A stretch of DNA of 64,000 bases from Calliopsis andreniformis. Lineage: Eukaryota; Arthropoda; Insecta; Hymenoptera; Andrenidae. Made by a program: the position numbers and the translations under genes. The notes below the pieces were generated by a model. The model did not search any database. It was given only the letters and a program-made list of their open reading frames with translations, and was not told the origin of the DNA. Positions 36,451 to 50,689 of the stretch are shown one piece after another; position 1 is the stretch's first letter; each line of letters begins with the position of its first letter. Location of the stretch: contig NW_027480423.1 of NCBI RefSeq assembly GCF_051401765.1, positions 19,654,001 through 19,718,000 on the forward strand, given 5' to 3'.

Positions 36451-39400
36451 TTGAAAGTGATGGCCAATTCTACCTTCCGGGCAACCTAGGCTTCACTCTA
36501 GGGCGTTGCTCCACCAGAACGAATAGTTAGTGCCTTAGAAGTCAACGCCAGAGGCATAAAATACAATATAAATACAACAGTGTTTCCATCATATAACAGG
36601 AATAATTGCAACCGGTTTGAAAGTGATGGCCATTTCTACGTTCCGGGCATCCTAGGCTTCACTCTATGGCGTTCTTCCACCACATCGAATAGCTACGGCC
36701 TCAGAAGTCAACGCCTGATGTATAAAATACAATAAAAATACAACAGTCTTTCCATCCTATAACCGGAATAATTGCAACCCGTGTGAAAGTGATGGTCATT
36801 TCTACGTTCCAGGCAACGCAGGCTTCACTCTAGGGCGTTGTTCCACCAGATCGAATAGTTAGGGCCTAAGAAGTCAACGACAGAAGCATAAAATACAATA
36901 TAAATATATCAGTTTTTCCATCGTATAAAACGAATAATAGCGGCCAGTGTAAAAGTTATGGCCATTTCTACGTTCCGGGCAACCTAGGCTTCACCCTAAG
37001 CCGTTGTTCCACCAGATCGAATAGTTAGGGCCTAAGAAGTGAACGCCAGAAGCATAAAATGCAATAAAAATACAACAGTTTTTCCATCGTATAACTGGAT
37101 TAATTGCAACCAGTTTGAAAGTGACGGCCAATTCTACGTTCCGGGCAACCTAGGTTTCACCCCAGGGCGTTGTTCCGCAAGATCGCATAGTTAGTGCCTT
37201 AGAAGTCAACGCCAGAAGCACATAATACAATATAAATACGACAGTTTTTCCAACGTATAAAACTAATAATTGCAACCAGTATGAAACTTATGGTCATTTC
37301 TACTTGCCGGGGACCAAGGCTTCACCCTAGGGCGTTGCTCCAACAGATTGCGTAGTTAGGGCCTTAGAAGTCAATGCCCGAGGCATAAAATGCAATAAAA
37401 ATACAACAGTTTTTCCATCGTAAAAAACGAATAATTGCAACCAGTATGAAACTTATGGTCATTTCTGCTTTCCGGGCAACCCAGGCTTCACACTAGGGCG
37501 TTGCTCCACCAGATCGAATAGTTAGTGCCTTAGAAGTCAACGCCAGAAGCATAAAATACAATATAAATGTAACAGCTTTTCTACCGTATAAAACGAATAA
37601 TTGCAACCAGTATGAAACTTATGGTCATTTCTACTTTCCGAGCAAGCTAGGCTTCACCCTAGGGCGTTGCTCCAACAGATTGAATAGCTAGGGCCTTAGA
37701 AGTCAACGCCCGTACCATAAAACGCAAAAAAAATACAACAGTGTTGCCATCATATAACAGGAATAATTACAACCAGTTTGAAAGTGATGGCCAATTCTAC
37801 GTTCCGGCAACCTAGGCATCACTCTATTGCGTTGCTCCACCAGATCGAATAGTTAGTGCCTTAGAAGTCAACGCCAGAGGCATAAAATACGATATAAATA
37901 CAACAGTTTTTCCATCGTATAAAACGAATAATTGCAACCAGTTTGAAAGTGATGGTCATTTCTGCTTTCCGGGCAACCTAGGCTTCACCCTAGGGCGTTG
38001 CTCCAACAGATTGAATAGTTAGGTCCCTAGAAGTCAGCGCCAGAAGCATAAAATACAATATAAATACAACAGTTTTTCCATCGTATAAAACGAATAATTG
38101 CAACCAGTATGAAACTTATGGTCATTTCTACTTTCCGGGCAAGCTAGGTTTCACTCTAGGGCGTTGCTCCACCAGATCAAACAGTTAGGGCCTTAGAAGT
38201 CAACGCCCGAACCATAAAATACAGAATAAATAGAACAGTTTTTCCATTGTATAAAACGAATAATTGCTACCAGTGTGAAAGTTATGGTCATTTCTACTTT
38301 CCGGGCAACCTAGGCTTCACACTAGGGCGTTGCTCCACCAGATCGAATAGTCAGTGCCTTAGAAGTCAACGCCTGAAGCATAATATACAATATAAATACA
38401 ACAGTTTTTCCATCGTATAAAACAAATAATTGCAACCAGTATGAAACTTATGGTCATTTCTACTTTCCGAGCAACCTAGGCTTCACCCTAGGGCGTTGCT
38501 CCAACGGATTGAATAGTTAGGGCCTTAGAAGTCAACACCCGAATCGTAAAATGCAGTTAAAATACAACAGTGTTTCCATCATATAACAGGAATAATTGCA
38601 ACCAGTTTGAAGGTGACGGCCAATTCAACGTTCCGGGCAACCTAGGCTTCGCTCTAGGGCGTTGCTCCACCAGATCGAAAAGATAGCGCCTTAGAAGTCA
38701 ACGCCAGAAGCATAAAATGCGATATAAATACAACAGTTTTTCCATCGTATAAAACGAATAATTGCATCCAGTGTGAAACTTATGGTCATTTCTACTTTCC
38801 GAGCAAGCTAGGCTTCACCCTAGGGCGTTGCTCCAACAGATTGAATAGCTAGGGCCTTAGAAGTCATCGCCCGAAGCATAAAATGCAGTTAAAATACAAC
38901 AGTGTTTCCATCATATAACAGGAATAATTGCAACCAGTTTGAAAGTGATGGCCAATTCTACGTTCCGGGCAACCTAGGCTTCACTCTAGGGCGTTGCTCC
39001 ACCAGATCGAATAGTTAGTGCCTTAGAAGTCAACGACAGAAGCATAAAATACAATATAAATACAACAGTTTTTCCATCGTATAAAACGAATAATTGCAAC
39101 CAGTTTGAAAGTGATGGCCAATTCTAACTTCCGGGCCACCTAGGCTTCTCTCTACGGCGTTGCTCCACTAGATCGAACAGCTAGGGCCTTAGAAGTCAAC
39201 GCCAGAAGTATAAAATACAATATAAATACAACAGTTTTTCCATCGTATAAAACGAATAATTGCAACCAGTATGAAACTTATGGTCATTTGTACTTTCCGA
39301 GCAACCTAGGCTCTACGCTAGGGCGTTGCTCCAACAGATTGAGTAGTTAGGGCCTTAGATGTCCAACGCCCGAAGCATAAAATGCAATAAAAATACAACT

Positions 39401-39730
39401 GTGTTTCCATCATATAACAGGAATAATTGCAACCAGTTTGAAAGTGATGGCCAATTCTACGTTCAGGGCAACCTAGACTTCACTCTACGGCGTTGCTCCA
39501 CCAGATCGAATAGTTAGTGCCTTAGAAGTCAACGCCAGAAGCATAAAATACGATATAAATACAACAGTTTTTGCATCGTATAAAACGAATGATTGCAACC
39601 AGTTTGAAAGTGATGGTCATTTCTGCTTTCCGGGCAACCTAGGCTTCACTCTAGGGCGTTGCTCCACCAGATCGAATAGCTAGGGCCTTAGAAGTCAACG
39701 CCAGAAGCATAAAATACAATATAAATACAA
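36450..39730 (+). repeat. Sub-array 5 mosaic stretch
   Basis: This stretch is assembled from short pieces related to other regions. About 37.40-37.98 kb resembles 21.63-22.2 kb (CATCGTAAAAAACG and ACAACCAGTTTG). About 38.48-38.86 kb resembles 18.39-18.77 kb. About 39.28-39.52 kb resembles 33.13-33.39 kb. A disrupted dyad occurs near 37,305-37,320, where TGCCGGGGACCAAGG replaces TTCCGAGCAACCTAGG. No unique sequence was seen. Confidence 0.78.
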
Positions 39731-42405
39731 CAGCATCTCCATCGTATAAAACGAGTAATTGCAACCAGTATGAAACTTATGGTCATTTCTACTTTCCGAG
39801 CAACCTAGGCTTCACCTTAGGGCGCTGCTCCAGCAGATTGAATAGTTAGGGCCTTAAAAGTCAACGCCCGAACCATAAAATGCAAAAAAAATACAACAGT
39901 GCTTCCATCATATAACAGGAATAATTGCAACCAGTTTGAAAGTGATGGCCAATTCTACGTTCCGGGCAACCTAGGCTTCACTCTAGGGCGTTGCTCCACC
40001 AGATCGAATAGTTAGTGCCTTAGAAGCCAACGCCTGATGCATAATATACAATATAAATACAACAGTTTTTCCATCGTATAAAACAAATAATTGCAACCAG
40101 TATGAAACTTATGGTCATCTCTACATTCCGAGCAAGCTAGGCTTCACCCTAGGGCGTTGGTCCAACAGATTGAATAGTTGGGGCATTACAAGTCAACGCC
40201 CGCAGCATAGAATGCAATAAAAATACAACAGTGTATCCATCATATAACAGGAATAATTGCAACCAGTTTGCAAGTTATTGCCAATTCTACGTTCCGGGCA
40301 ACCGAGGCCTCACTCTAGGGCGTTGTTCCACCAGATCGAATAGCTAGTGTCTTAGAAGTCAGCGCCAGAAGCATAAAATACAATATAAATACAACAGTTT
40401 TTCCATCGTATAAAACGAATAATTGCAACCAGTATGAAACTTATGGTCATTTCTACTTTCCGAGCAACCTAGGCTTCACCCTAGGGCGTTGCTCCAACAG
40501 ATTCAATAGTTAGGACCTTAGAAGTCAACGCCCGAACCATAAAATGCAAAAAAAATACAGCAGTGTTTCCATCATATAACAGGAATAATAGCAACCAGTT
40601 TGAAAGTGATGGCCAATTCTACTTTCCGAGCAACCTAGGCTTCACCCTAGGGCGTTGCTCCAACGGATTGAATAGTTAGGGCCTTAGAAGTCATCGCCCG
40701 AACCATAAAATGCAAAAAAAAATACAACAGTGTTTCCATCATATAACAGGAATAATTGCATCCAGATTGAAAGTGATGGCCAATTCTACGTTCCGGGCAA
40801 CCTAGGTTTCACTCCAGGGCGTTGCTCCACCAGACCGAATAGTTAGTGCCTTAGAAGTCAACTCCAGAAGCATAAAATACAATATAAATACAACAGCTTC
40901 TCCATCGTATAAAACGAATAATTCCAACCAGTATGAAACCTATGGTCATTTCTACTTTCCGAGCAACCTAGGCTTCACCCTAGGGCGTTGCTCCAGCAGA
41001 TTGAATAGTTAGGGCCTTAAAAGTCAACGCCCGAACCATAAAATGCAAAAAAAATAGAACAGTGCTTCCATCATATAACAGGAATAATTGCAACCAGTTT
41101 GAAAGTGATGGCCAATTCTACATTCCGGGCAACCTAGGCTTCACACTAGGGCGTTGCTCCACCAGATCGAATAGTCAGTGCCTTAGAAGTCAACGCCTGA
41201 AGCATAATATACAATATAAATACAACAGTTTTTCCATCGTATAAAACAAATAATTGCAACCAGTATGAAACTTATGGTCATTTCTACTTTCCGAGCAACC
41301 TAGGCTTCACCCTTGGGCGTTGCTCCAACGGATTGAATAGTTAGGGCCTTAGAAGTCAACGCCCGAACCATAAAATGCAAAAAAAATACAACAGTGTTTC
41401 CATCATATAACAGGAGTGATTGCAACCAGTTTGAAAGTGATGGCCAATTCTACGTTCCGGGCAACCTAGGTTTCACTCCAGGGCGTTGCTCTACCAGACC
41501 GAATAGTTACGGCCCAAGAAGTCAACGCCAGAAACATAAAATACGATATAAATGCAACAGCTTTTCCATCGTATAAAACGAGTAATTGCAACCAGTATGA
41601 AACTTATGGTCATTTCTACTTTCCGAGCAAGCTAGGCTTCACCCTAGGGCGTTCCTGCAACAGATTGAATAGTCAGGGCCTTAGAAGTCAACGCCCGAAG
41701 CATAAAATGCAGCAAAAATACAACAGTGTTTCCATCATATAACAGGAATAATTGCAACCAGTTTGAAAGTGATGGCCAATTCTACGTTCCGGGCAACCTA
41801 GGCTTCGCTCTAGGGCGTTGCTCCACCAGATCGAATAGTTAGTGCCTTAGAAGTCAACGCCAGAAGCATAAAATACAATATACATACAACAGTTTTTCCA
41901 TCGTAAAAAACGAATAATTGCAACCAGTATGAAACTTATGGTCATTTCTGCTTTCCGGGCAACCTAGGCTTCACTCTAGGGCGTTGCTCCACCAGATCGA
42001 ATAGTTAGTGCCTTAGAAGTCAACGCCAGAAGCATAAAATACAATATAAATACAACAGCTTTTCCACCGTATAAAACGAATAATTGCAACCAGTATGAAA
42101 CTTATGGTCATTTCTACTTTCCGAGCAAGCTAGGCTTCACCCTAGGGCGTTGCTCCAACAGATTGAATAGCTAGGGCCTTGGAAGTCAACGCCCGTACCA
42201 TAAAACGCAAAAAAAATACAACAGTGTTGCCATCATATAACAGGAATAATTACAACCAGTTTGAAAGTGATGGCCAATTCTACGTTCCGGGCAACCTAGG
42301 CATCACTCTATTGCGTTGCTCCACCAGATCGAATAGTTAGTGCCTTAGAAGTCAACGCCAGAAGCATAAAATACGATATAAATACAACAGTTTTTGCATC
42401 GTATA
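39731..42405 (+). repeat. Dispersed copy of the 17-mer HOR region with internal deletion
   Basis: About 39,731-40,110 matches 33,424-33,800 (offset 6,307 bp). After that the offset drops to about 5,477 bp, so five monomers are missing relative to the 33.4 kb copy. The match then continues past the point where that copy ends, following 21.1-22.2 kb (AACAGGAGTGATTGC at about 41,410 and CATCGTAAAAAACG at about 41,900). Confidence 0.84.
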
Positions 42406-43350
42406 AAACGAATGATTGCAACCAGTTTGAAAGTGATGGTCATTTCTGCTTTCCGGGCAACCTAGGCTTCACTCTAGGGCGTTGCTCCACCAGATCGAAT
42501 AGCTAGGGCCTTAGAAGTCAACGCCAGAAGCATAAAATACAATATAAATACAACAGTTTTTCCATCGTATAAAACGAATAATTGCAACCAGTATGAAACT
42601 AATGGTCATTTCTACTTTCCGAGCCACCTAGGTTTCACCCTAGGGCGTTGCTCCAACAGATTGAATAGTTAGGGCCTTAGAAGTCAACGCCCGAAGCATA
42701 AAATGCAATATAAATACAACAGTGTTTCCATCGTATAAAACGAATAATTGCAAGCAGTTTGAAACTTATGATCATTTCTACTTTCCGAGCAAGCTAGGCT
42801 TCACCCTAGGGCGCTGCTCCAACAGATTCAATAGTTAGGACCTTACAAGTGAACGCCCGAACCATAAAATGCAAAAAAAATACAACAGTGTTTCCATCAT
42901 ATAACAGGAGTAATTGCAACCAGTTTGAAAGTGATGGCCAATTCTACGCTCCGGGCAACCTAGGCTTCTCTCCATGGCGTTGCTCCACCAGACCGAATAG
43001 TTACGGCCTAAGAAGCCAACGCCAGAAGCATAAAATACGATATAAGTACAACAGCTTTTCCATCGTATAAAACGAGTAACTGCAACCAGTATGAAACTTA
43101 TGGTCATTTCTACTTTCCGAGCAAGCTAGGCTTCACCCTAGGGCGTTGCTCCTACAGATTGAATAGTTAGGGCCTTAGAAGTCAACGCCCAAAGCATAAA
43201 AAGCAATAAAAATACAACAGTGTTTCCATCATATAACAGGAATAATTGCAACCAGTTTGAAAGTGATGACCAATTCTACGTTCCGGGCAACGTAGGCTTC
43301 ATTCTAGGGCGCTGCTCCACCAGATCGAATAGTTAGTGCCTTAGAAGTCA
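42405..43350 (+). repeat. Mobile block M, copy 3
   Basis: It matches copy 1 over its full length at an offset of about 13,945 bp, including GAGCCACCTAGGTTTC and the terminal CAACGTAGGCTTCATTC. In both copy 1 and this copy the monomer before the block carries AATAGCTAGGGCC. Confidence 0.83.
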
Positions 43351-43845
43351 ACGCCAGAAGCATAAAATACAATATACATACAACAGTTTTTCCATCGTAA
43401 AAAACGAATAATTGCAACCAGTATGAAACTTATGGTCATTTCTGCTTTCCGGGCAACCTAGGCTTCACTCTAGGGCGTTGCTCCACCAGATCGAATAGTT
43501 AGTGCCTTAGAAGTCAACGCCAGAAGCATAAAATACAATATAAATACAACAGCTTTTCCATCGTATAAAACGAATAATTGCAACCAGTATGAAACTTATG
43601 GTCATTTCTACTTTCCGAACAACCTAAGCTTCACCCTAGGGCGTTGCTCCCACAGATTGAATAGTTATGGCCTTAGAAGTCTACGCCCGAACCATAAAAT
43701 GCAAAAAAAATACAACAGTGTTTCCATCATATAACAGGAATAATTGCGACCAGTTTGAAGGTGATGGGCAATTCTAAGTTCCGGGCAACCTAGGCTTCAC
43801 TCTAGGGCGTTGCTCTACCAGATCGAATAGTTAGTGCCTTAGAAG

Positions 43846-44100
43846 TCAACGCCAGAAGCATAAAATACGATATAAATACAACAGCGTTTGCATCGTATAA
43901 AACGAATAATTGCTGCCAGTGTGAAAGTTATGGTCATTTCTACATTCCGAGTAACCTGGGATCCACTCTAGGGCGTTGCTCCACCAGATCGAATAGTTAG
44001 GTCCATAGAAGTATACGCCAGAAGCATAAAATACAATATAAATACAACAGCTTTTCCATCGTATAAAATGAATAATTGCAAACAGTGTGAAAGTAATGGT
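43846..44100 (+). repeat. Third copy of the GGATCC-variant monomers
   Basis: CGTTTGCATCG, CTGGGATCCACTC and GAAGTATACGCC match monomers near 26.6 and 29.4 kb. TTGCTGCCAG replaces TTGCAACCAG near 43,910. The match breaks after about 44,025, where the monomer continues ACAATATAAATAC instead of ACGATATAAATAC. Confidence 0.75.
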
Positions 44101-44399
44101 CACTTCTACGTTCTGGGCAACCTACGTTTCACTCTATGGCATTGCTCCACCAGATCGAATAGTTAGGGCCTAAGAAGTCAACGCCAGAGACATAAAATAC
44201 GATATGAATACAACAGCTTTTCCATCGTATAGCATGAATAATTGCAACCAGTGTGAAAGTTATGGTCATTTCTACGTTCCGGGCAACCTAGGCTTCACTC
44301 TAGGGCGCTACTCCACCAGATCGAATAGATAGTACCCTAGAAGTCAGCGCCAGAAGCATAAAATACAATATAAATACAACAGTTTTTCCATCGTATAAA

Positions 44400-44930
44400 A
44401 CGAATAATTGAAACCAGTATGAAACTTATGGTCATTTCTACTTTCCGAGCAAGCTAGGCTTCACCCTAGGGCGGTGCTCCAACAGATTCAATAGTTAGGA
44501 CCTTAGAAGTGAACGCCCGAACCATAATATGCAAAAAAAATACAACAGTGTTTCCATCATATAACAGGAGTAATTGCAACCAGTTTGAAAGTGATGGCCA
44601 ATTCTACGTTCCGGGCAACCTAGGCTTCTCTCCATGGCGTTGCTCCACCAGACCGAATAGTTACGGCCTAAGAAGCCAACGCCAGAAGCATAAAATACGA
44701 TATAAGTACAACAGCTTTTCCATCGTATAAAACGAATAATTGCAACCAGTATCAAACTTATGGTCATTTCTGCTTTCCGAGCAAGCTAGGCTTCACCCTA
44801 GGGCGTTGCTCCAACAGATTGAATAGTTAGGGCCTTAGAAGTCAACACCCGAAGCATAAAATGCAATAAAAATACAACAGTGTTTCCATCATATAACAGG
44901 AATAATTGCAACCAGTTTGAAAGTGATGGC
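44400..44930 (+). repeat. Mobile block M, copy 4 (partial)
   Basis: CTTCTCTCCATGGCG, GCCTAAGAAGCC and CGATATAAGTACAAC identify the block. Differences from the other copies include ACCATAATATGC and GGGCGGTGCTCC. Just after it, CCGGCAACC near 44,943 has lost one G. Confidence 0.78.
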
Positions 44931-45165
44931 CAATTCTACGTTCCGGCAACCTAGGCTTCACTCTAGGGCGTTGCTCCACCAGATCGAATAGTTAGTGCCT
45001 TAGAAGTCAACGCCAGAGACATAAAATACGATATGAATACAACAGCTTTTCCATCGTACAGCATGAATAATTGCAACCAGTGTGAAAGTTATGGTCATTT
45101 CTACGTTCCGGGCAACCTAGGCTTCACTCTAGGGCGCTACTCCACCAGATCGAATAGATAGTACC

Positions 45166-46966
45166 CTAGAAGTCAGCGCCAGAATCATAAAATGCAATAT
45201 TAATACAACAGTTTTTCCATCGTATAAAACGAATAATTGCTACCGGTGTGAAAGTTATGGTCATTTCTTCGTTCCGGGCAACCTAGGCTTCACCCTAGGG
45301 CGCTGCTCCACCAGATCGAATAGTTAGTGCCCTAGAAGTCAGCGCCAGAAGCATAAAATACAATATAAATACAACAGTTTTTCCATCGTATAAAACGAAT
45401 AATTGCAACCAGTATGAAAGTTATGGTCATTTCTACGTTCCGGGCAACCTACGCTTCACCCTAGGGCGCTGCTCCACCAGATCGAATAGGTCGGGCCATA
45501 GAAGTCAACGCCCGAAGCATAAAATACAAAATAAATAGAACAGTTTTTCCATTGTATAAAACGAATAATTGCTACCAGTGTGAAAGTTATATTCATTTCT
45601 ACGTTCCGGGCAACCTAGGCTTGACTGTAGGGTGTTGCTCCACCAGATAGAATAGGTAGGGCCATAGAAGTCAACGCCCGAAGCATAAAATACATTAAAT
45701 ATACAAGAGCTTTTCCATCGTATAACAGGAATAATTGCGACCAGTGTGAAAGTGATGGTCATTTCTAGGTTCCGGGCAACCTAGGCTTCACTCTAGGGCG
45801 TTGTTCCAACAAATCGAAAAGTTAGGGCCTAAGAAGTCAACGCCAGAAGCATAAAATACAATATAAATATAACAGTTTTTCCATCGTATAAAACGAATAA
45901 TAGCAACCAGTGCGAAAGTTCTGGTCATTTGTACGTTCCGGGCAACCTAGGCTTCACTCTAGGGCGTTGCGCCACCAGATCGAATAGTTAGGGCCTTAGA
46001 AGTCAATGCCCGAAGCATAAAATGCAAAATAAATAGAACAGTTTTTCCATCGTATAAAACTAATGATTGCAACCATTATGAAAGTAATGGGCATTTCTAC
46101 GTTCCGGGCAACCTAGGCTTCACTCTAGGGCGTAGCTCCACCACATCGAATAGCTACGGCCTTAGAAGTCAACGCCAGAAGCATAAAATACAGTATAAAT
46201 ACAACAGTCTTTCCATTGTATAGCATGACTAATTGCAACCAGTGCGAAGGTAACGATCATTTCGACGTTTCGGGCATCCTAGACTTAACTCTGAGGCGTT
46301 GCTCCACCAGATCGAATAGTTAGGTGCTTAGAAGTAAACGCCAGAAGCATAAAATACGATATAAATACAACAGCGTTTGCATCGTATAAAACGAATAATT
46401 GCAACCAGTGTGAAAGTTATGGTCATTTCTACATTCCGAGGCACCTAGGATTCACTCTAGGCCGTTGCTCCACCAGATCGAATAGTTAGGTCTTTAGAAG
46501 TAAACGCCAGAAGCATAAAATACGATATAAATACAACAACTTTTCCGTCGTATAAAAGGTATAATTGCAAACAGTGTGAAGGTAATGGTCATTTCTACGT
46601 TCCGGGCAAGCTAGGCTTCACCCTATGCCGTTGTTCCACCAGATCGAATAGTTAGGGCCTAAGAAGTGAACGCCAGAAGCATAAAATGCAACAAAAATTC
46701 AACAGTTTTTCCAATGTATAACAGGATTAATTGCAACCAGTTTGAAAGTGATGGTCATTTCTCCTTTCCGGGCAACCTAGGCTTCACTCTAGGGCGTTGC
46801 TCCACTAGATCGAATTGCTAGGGCCTTAGAAGTCAACGCCAGAAGCATAAAACACAATATAAATACAACAGTTTTTCCATCGTATAAAACAAATAATTGC
46901 AACCAGTATGAAACTAATGGTCATTCCTGCTTTCCGAGCAACCTAGGCTTCACCCTAGGGCGTTGC
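45166..46966 (+). repeat. Second copy of the 30,890-32,690 block
   Basis: It lies exactly 86 monomers downstream of the first copy and shares its rare variants, including the highly divergent monomer with TCGACGTTTCGGGCATCC. The left junction is a chimera: GATAGTACCCTAGAAGTCAG runs into CGCCAGAATCATAAAATGC at about 45,175. Confidence 0.87.
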
Positions 46967-47699
46967 TCCGACAGATTGAATAGATGGGGCCTTAGAACTC
47001 AACGCCCGAAGCATAAAATGCAATAAAGATACAACAGTGCTTCCATCGTATAAAACGAATAATTGAAACCAGAATGAAACTTATGGTCATTGCTACGTTC
47101 CGCGCAACCTAGGCTTCACTCTACGGCGTTGTTCTACCAGATCGAATAGTTAGGGCCTAAGAAGTGAACGCCAGAAGCATAAAATACAATATAAATATAA
47201 CAGTCTCTCCATCCTATAACAGGAATAATTGCAACCCGTGTGAAAGTGATGGTCATTTCTACGTTCCGGGCAACCTAGGCTTCACTCTAGGGCGTTGCTC
47301 CACCAGGCCAAACAGTTAGGGCCTTAGAAGCCAACGCGCGAAGCATTAAATACCAAATAAATAGAACAGTTTTTCCATTGTATAAAACGAATAATTGCAA
47401 CCAGTATGAAACTTATGGTCATTTCTACATTCCGAGCAACCTAGGCTTCACCCTAGGGCGTTGCTCCAACAGATTGAATAGTTAGGGCCTCAGAAGCCAA
47501 CGCCCGAACCATAAAATGCAAAAAAAATACAACAGTGTTTCCATCATATAACAGGAATAATTGCAACCAGTTTGAAAGTGATGGCCAATTCTACGTTCCG
47601 GGCAACCTAGGATTCACTCTAGGGCGTTGCTCCACCAGATCGAATAGTTAGTGCTTTAGAAGTCAACTCCAGAAGCATAAAATACAATATAAATACAAC

Positions 47700-49422
47700 A
47701 GTTTTTTCATTGTATAAAACGAATAATTGCTACCAGTGTAAAAGTTATGGTCATTTCTACGTTCCGGGCAACCTAGGCTTCACCCTAAGCCGTTGTTCCA
47801 CCAGTTCGAATAGTTAGGGCCTAAGAAGTGAACGCCAGAAGCATAAAATGCAATAAAAATACAACAGTTTTTCCATCGTATAACTGGATTAATTGCAACC
47901 AGTTTGAAAGTGATGGCCAATTCTACGTTCCCGGCAACCTAGGATTCACTCTAGGGCGTTGCTCCACCAGATCGAATAGTTAGTGCCTTAGAAGCCAACG
48001 CCAGAAGCATAAAATACAATATAAATACAACAGATTTTCCATCGTATAAAACGAATAATTGCAACCAGTATGAAACTTATGGTCATTTCTACTTTCCGAG
48101 CAACCTAGGCTTCACCCTAGGGCGTTGCTCCAACAGATTGAATTGTTAGGCCCTTAGAAGTCAACGCCCGATCCATAAAATGCAAAAAAAATACAACAGT
48201 GTTTCCATCATATAACAGGAATAATTGCAACCAGTTTGAAAGTGATGGCCAATTCTACGTTCCGGGCAACCTAGGCTGCACACTAGGGCGTTGCTCCACC
48301 AGATCGAATAGTTAGTGCCTTAGAAAACAACGCCAGATGCATAAAATACAATAAATACACAACAGCTTTTCCATCGTATAATACGAATAATTGCAACCAG
48401 TATGAAACTCATGGTCATTTCGACTTTCCGAGCAACCTAGACTTCACCGTAGGGCGTTGCTCCAACAGAGTGAATAGTTAGGGCCTTAGAAGTCAACGCC
48501 CGATCCATAAAATGCAAAAAAAATACAACAGTGTTTCCATCATCTATCAGGAATAATTGCAACCAGTTTGAAAGTGATGGCCAATTCTACGTTCCGGGCA
48601 ACCTAGGTTTCACTCCAGGGCGTTGCTCCACCAGACCGAATAGTTACGGCCTAAGAAGTCAACGCCTGAAGTATAAAATACAATAAAAATACAACAGTCT
48701 TTCCATCCTATAACCGGAATAATTGCAACCCGTGTGAAAGTGTTGGTCATTTCTACGTTCCAGGCAACCTAGGCTTCACTCTAGGGCGTTGCTCAACCAG
48801 ATCAAACAGTTAGGGCCTTAGAAGCCAACGCCCGAAGCATTAAATGCCAAATAAATAGAACAGTTTTTCCATTGTATAAAACGAATAATTGCTACCAGTG
48901 TAAAAGTTATGGCCATTTCTACGTTCCGGGCAACCTAGGCTTCACCCTAAGCCGTTGTTCCACCAGATCGAATAGTTAGAGCCTAAGAAGTGAACGCCAG
49001 AAGCATAAAATGAAATAGGAATACAACAGTTTTTCCATCGTATAACTGGATTAATTGCAACCAGTTTGAAAGTGATGGCCAATTCTACGTTCCGGGCAAC
49101 CTAGGATTCACTCTAGGGCGTTGCTCCACCAGATCGAATAGTTAGTGCCTTAGAAGTCAACGCCAGAAGCATAAAATACAATATAAATACAACAGATTTT
49201 CCATCGTATAAAACGAATAATTGCAACCAGTATGAAACTTATGGTCATTTCTACTTTCCGAGCAACCTAGGCTTCACCCTAGGGCGATGCTCCAACAGAT
49301 TGAATAGTTAGGGCCTTAGAAGTCAACGCCCGAACCATAAAATGCAATAAAAATACAACAGTGTTTCCATCATATAACAGGAATAATAGCAACCAGTTTG
49401 AAAGTGATGGCCAATTCTACGC
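47700..49422 (+). repeat. 7-monomer spacing (1,162 bp), two partial copies
   Basis: About 560 bp at 47,700-48,260 recurs at 48,862-49,422. Markers are CAGTGTAAAAGTTATGG, CACCCTAAGCCGTTG, CGTATAACTGGATTAATTGC and ACAGATTTTCC. Confidence 0.78.
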
Positions 49423-50689
49423 TCCGGGCAACCTAGGATTCACTCTAGGGCGTTGCTCCACCAGATCGAATAGTTAGTGCCTTAGAAGTCAACGCCAGAA
49501 GCATAAAATACGATATAAATACAACAGCTTTTCCATCGTATAAAACGAATAATTGCAACCAGTATGAAACTTATGGTCATTTCTACTTTCCGAGCTACCT
49601 AGGCTTCACCCTAGGGCGTTGCTCCAACAGATTGAATAGTTAGGGCCTTAGAAGTCAACGCCCGAACCTTAAAATGAAAAAAAAATACCACAGTGCTTCC
49701 ATCATCTATCAGGAATAATTGCAACCAGTTTGAAAGTGATGGCCAATTCTACGTTCCGGGCAACCTAGGCTTCACCCTATGCCGTTGTTCCACCAGATCG
49801 AATAGGTAGGGCCTAAGAAGTGAACGCCAGAAGCATAAAATGCAATAAAAATACAACAGTTTTTCCATCGTATAACTGGATTAATTGCAACCAGTTTGAA
49901 AGTGATGGTCATTTCTCCTTTCGGGGCAACCTAGGCTACACTCTAGGGCGTTGCTCTACTAGATCGAACAGCTAGGGCCTTAGAAGTCAACGCCAGAAGC
50001 ATAAAGTACAATATAAATATATCAGTTTTTCCATCGTATAAAACGAATAATAGCAGCCAGTGTGAAAGTTATGGTCATTTCTTCGTTCCGGTCCACCTCG
50101 GCTTCACTCTAGGGCGTTGCTCCACCAGATCAAACAGTTAGGGCCTTAGGAGCCAACGCCCGAAGCATTAAATACCAAATAAATAGAACAGTTTTTCCAT
50201 TGTATAAAACGAATAATTGCTACCAGTTTGAAAGTGATGGCCAATTCTACGTTCCGGGCAACCTAGGCTTCACTCTATGGCGTTCTTCCACCACATCGAA
50301 TAGCTAGGGCCTCAGAAGTCAACGCCTGAAGTATAAAATACAATAAAAATACAACAGTCTTTCCATCCTATAACCGGAATAATTGCAACCAGTATGAAAC
50401 TTATGGCCATTTCTACGTTCCAGGCAACCTAGGCTTCACTCTAGGGCGTTGTTCCACCAGGTCGAATAGTTAGGGCCTAAGAAGTAAACGACAGAAGCAT
50501 AAAATACAATATAAATATATCAGTTTTTCCATCGTATAAAACGAATAATTGCAACCAGTATGAATCTTATGGACATTTCTACTTTCCGAGCTACCTAGGC
50601 TTCATCCTAGGGCGTTGCTCCAACAGATTGAATAGTTAGGGTCTTAGAAGTCAACGCCCGAAACTTAAAATGCAAAAAAAATACAACAG

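Noticed and set aside
28460..44930. Transposable element explaining the dispersed block M
   Set aside because: The block is ordinary satellite in phase with its flanks. It has no terminal repeats, target-site duplications, tail or coding capacity.
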